Below, in pieces: positions 42,774 through 43,961 of a stretch of 43,961 nucleotides of DNA. The position numbers and the translations under genes are program-made. Every line of letters starts with the position of its first letter. Position 1 is the stretch's first letter. The DNA comes from an uncultured Verrucomicrobiota bacterium (lineage in GTDB: Bacteria; Verrucomicrobiota; Verrucomicrobiia; Limisphaerales; CAIQOK01). Location of the stretch: contig CAIQOK010000034.1 of NCBI GenBank assembly GCA_903873415.1, positions 1-43,961 on the forward strand, given 5' to 3'. The notes under the pieces were generated by a model. It worked only from the letters and a program-made list of their open reading frames with translations, did not search any database and was not told where the DNA came from.

Positions 42774-43961
42774 TCAGGGGGCTGTGACTGAGCTTAGGCA
42801 CTTGAAATGCCGCAGAATGGCCTCAAAACCGCCCAGCGGCACGTAACAAGCGTCGCTTTGCCGCACCCGCTGCTGGAGCCCCCGGTCGTCGGTCACCACA
42901 AAGCGGCGGAGGTTGAGGTTCTGCAGGGTTTTTGAGGCCAGCCGGTTAATGATGACATCATCGGCCCGGTTTGTGCCGGTGGCTCCGCTGTATTCCAGTT
43001 GGAGATTAGGATGGATTTTTTCCAATGAGCGCACCGGGCCATCAAAAACGATGCGGGTATGGAGTTTTGGCCGGTTTCTTTGAAGCTGGCCAACGACCAA
43101 TAGCAGATGTTGACGGGTCTTTTCACCCGGTTTTCCGTTCTCCAACAGACTGGCGAAGACTTCCAGATTGAACAGAACATTGTGGCCGTCGATCAGCAGC
43201 TCGCACTCGGCGTTGCGCTCGATCAATCCTTGAAGCGAAAGCCAGTGGAGGGTTTCTTCACGGGGTGCGGCGGGGTGTTTTGAATTGAGGATGCAGTTGC
43301 GTCTTTGCAACGTTTCGTGGAGCTGCTGCTGCTGCTGGGCGCCTAATAGTTTCAGGGTTCCCAGGCGCTCCAGCAGATCGCTGGTTTCCCTGAGTCCTGT
43401 GAAGTCGGTGGAATTCTGGATTTTATCGATCAATCCCCGGCTGAATGCGTCCATGTTGGGTGCCGGGCCCAGTTTGGCTTCGATAGCCTCGATTTCATGC
43501 CCGACTTCTTCGCGGAGCGGGGCCAGTTCGCGCAGCGGGTTGATGGCATTCAGGCTGGCATCGGCCAAAAGATGGGCGGCCTGACGCAGTTCGCCAAGGC
43601 GCTTTTGCAGGTGGCGGCGATTGCCCGTGTGCAAGTCCTGATGCCCCTGGGCCTCAAGCGCGTGGGTGACCCGGCTGATCAAATGATCTGCAGTGGTGGA
43701 CCTCAGGAACTGCTCCAGATCGACCGCATTCGCCAACCACTTGCGTTCGCAGGCGTTGAGTGCCTCTTTAACACCGGACTGTATCGTGGCGGCTTTTTCA
43801 GCCCGCTCCGAGACCAGTTGTTGATCCAGTGAATGCTTTTGCAGTTCAACTTCGTGGAGTGCCTGGGTCAACTTGGCGAGCTGGTCGGCATGGCGTTGCT
43901 TCTCGGCCTGCCATTGGGCGGTGGCCTTCCGGTTATCCTCGGCCCTGGCAGTGCGTTCCTT
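42774..43961 (-). CDS. NYN (YacP-like PIN-fold) nuclease with coiled-coil N-terminus, 5' end outside window
   Basis: At least 395 residues; the frame is open through the right edge, so the N-terminus is missing. Upstream of the nuclease is a long helical region rich in Glu/Gln/Ala/Lys (coiled coil), followed by a stretch with five consecutive Gln. The C-terminal 160 residues form an NYN domain with four acidic sites: LLIDGHNVL, IVFDGP, GTNRADDVIINRL and VVTDDRGLQ. This domain type is an Mg-dependent RNase related to YacP/Rae1, which acts in ribosome-associated mRNA cleavage. The coiled-coil part is unlike Rae1 and may mediate assembly. Confidence 0.85.
   Translation of the reverse strand, partial: KERTARAEDNRKATAQWQAEKQRHADQLAKLTQALHEVELQKHSLDQQLVSERAEKAATIQSGVKEALNACERKWLANAVDLEQFLRSTTADHLISRVTHALEAQGHQDLHTGNRRHLQKRLGELRQAAHLLADASLNAINPLRELAPLREEVGHEIEAIEAKLGPAPNMDAFSRGLIDKIQNSTDFTGLRETSDLLERLGTLKLLGAQQQQQLHETLQRRNCILNSKHPAAPREETLHWLSLQGLIERNAECELLIDGHNVLFNLEVFASLLENGKPGEKTRQHLLLVVGQLQRNRPKLHTRIVFDGPVRSLEKIHPNLQLEYSGATGTNRADDVIINRLASKTLQNLNLRRFVVTDDRGLQQRVRQSDACYVPLGGFEAILRHFKCLSSVTAP

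Noticed and set aside
43318-43337. CTG/CAG triplet repeat in the NYN gene
   Set aside because: Only about five units, encoding a short Gln run inside a coding region. This is unremarkable in a Gln-rich helical protein.
1-43961. CRISPR array, intact transposase, prophage or secondary-metabolite cluster
   Set aside because: No regularly spaced repeats, no cas genes, no intact transposase or integrase, no phage structural genes, and no NRPS/PKS or RiPP core enzymes were seen.

Overview
The window (about 44 kb, GC-rich) most resembles a chromosomal segment of a Verrucomicrobiota bacterium. No rRNA or other taxonomic marker is present, so this is inference. It rests on a pilin-like protein with the [25 protein letters not shown] style of N-terminus, Tat-exported Gfo/Idh and intradiol-dioxygenase-like proteins, Ig-like surface-protein debris, weak Shine-Dalgarno sites, and Gram-negative envelope genes (LpxH-like, MlaDEF-like). 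Most genes are ordinary housekeeping genes, interrupted by two gene-poor, debris-rich stretches.

Layout. 0-4.7 kb: a Tat-type secreted intradiol dioxygenase-like protein and a HupE/UreJ-type membrane protein, divergent from an OmpR-type response regulator and its sensor kinase. 4.7-9.4 kb: a large fusion of a DUF455 ferritin-like diiron domain with an ATP-grasp-like domain, then a DeaD/DbpA-type RNA helicase translationally coupled to an L7Ae-like RNA-binding protein. 9.4-12.8 kb: gene-poor, with a VOC protein, two tRNA-Leu genes (CAG and TAG), strong hairpins and a small membrane ORF. 12.8-16.2 kb: a fatty acid desaturase, a type II pseudopilin-like protein, a DUF3047 protein, and an Ig-like gene relic followed by an intrinsic terminator. 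16.2-19.4 kb: an LpxH-like phosphoesterase, an MJ1255/MurG-type glycosyltransferase and a GH1 glycosidase, with an unusual gene overlap and a 13-C homopolymer. 19.5-25.4 kb: PfkB kinase, RimO, an OppF-type ATPase, Tgt and a Sel1-repeat protein. 25.5-27.5 kb: tRNA-Val(TAC), then a scar of pieces of an AAA_4/RecG-like protein, possibly HsdR, RhuM and DruA/DUF4338, which reads as a dead defence or mobile island.

27.5-35.3 kb is one co-directional minus-strand block: pgk-tpiA-secG-oppA-oppB-oppC-guaA. It combines lower glycolysis, a Sec translocon subunit, peptide uptake and GMP synthesis, and the spacing suggests an operon or two. 35.7-44 kb: ApbE flavinyltransferase; a four-gene minus-strand lipid-transport operon (WP-repeat exported protein, MlaE permease, MlaF ATPase, MlaD/MCE protein); a YhbY RNA-binding protein; a Tat-exported Gfo/Idh protein; and a coiled-coil NYN nuclease running off the right edge.

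The best candidates for undescribed biology are the diiron/ATP-grasp fusion enzyme, the WP-repeat protein that begins the MCE lipid-transport operon, and the compound defence-island scar. No CRISPR array, intact insertion sequence, intact prophage or biosynthetic cluster was found.
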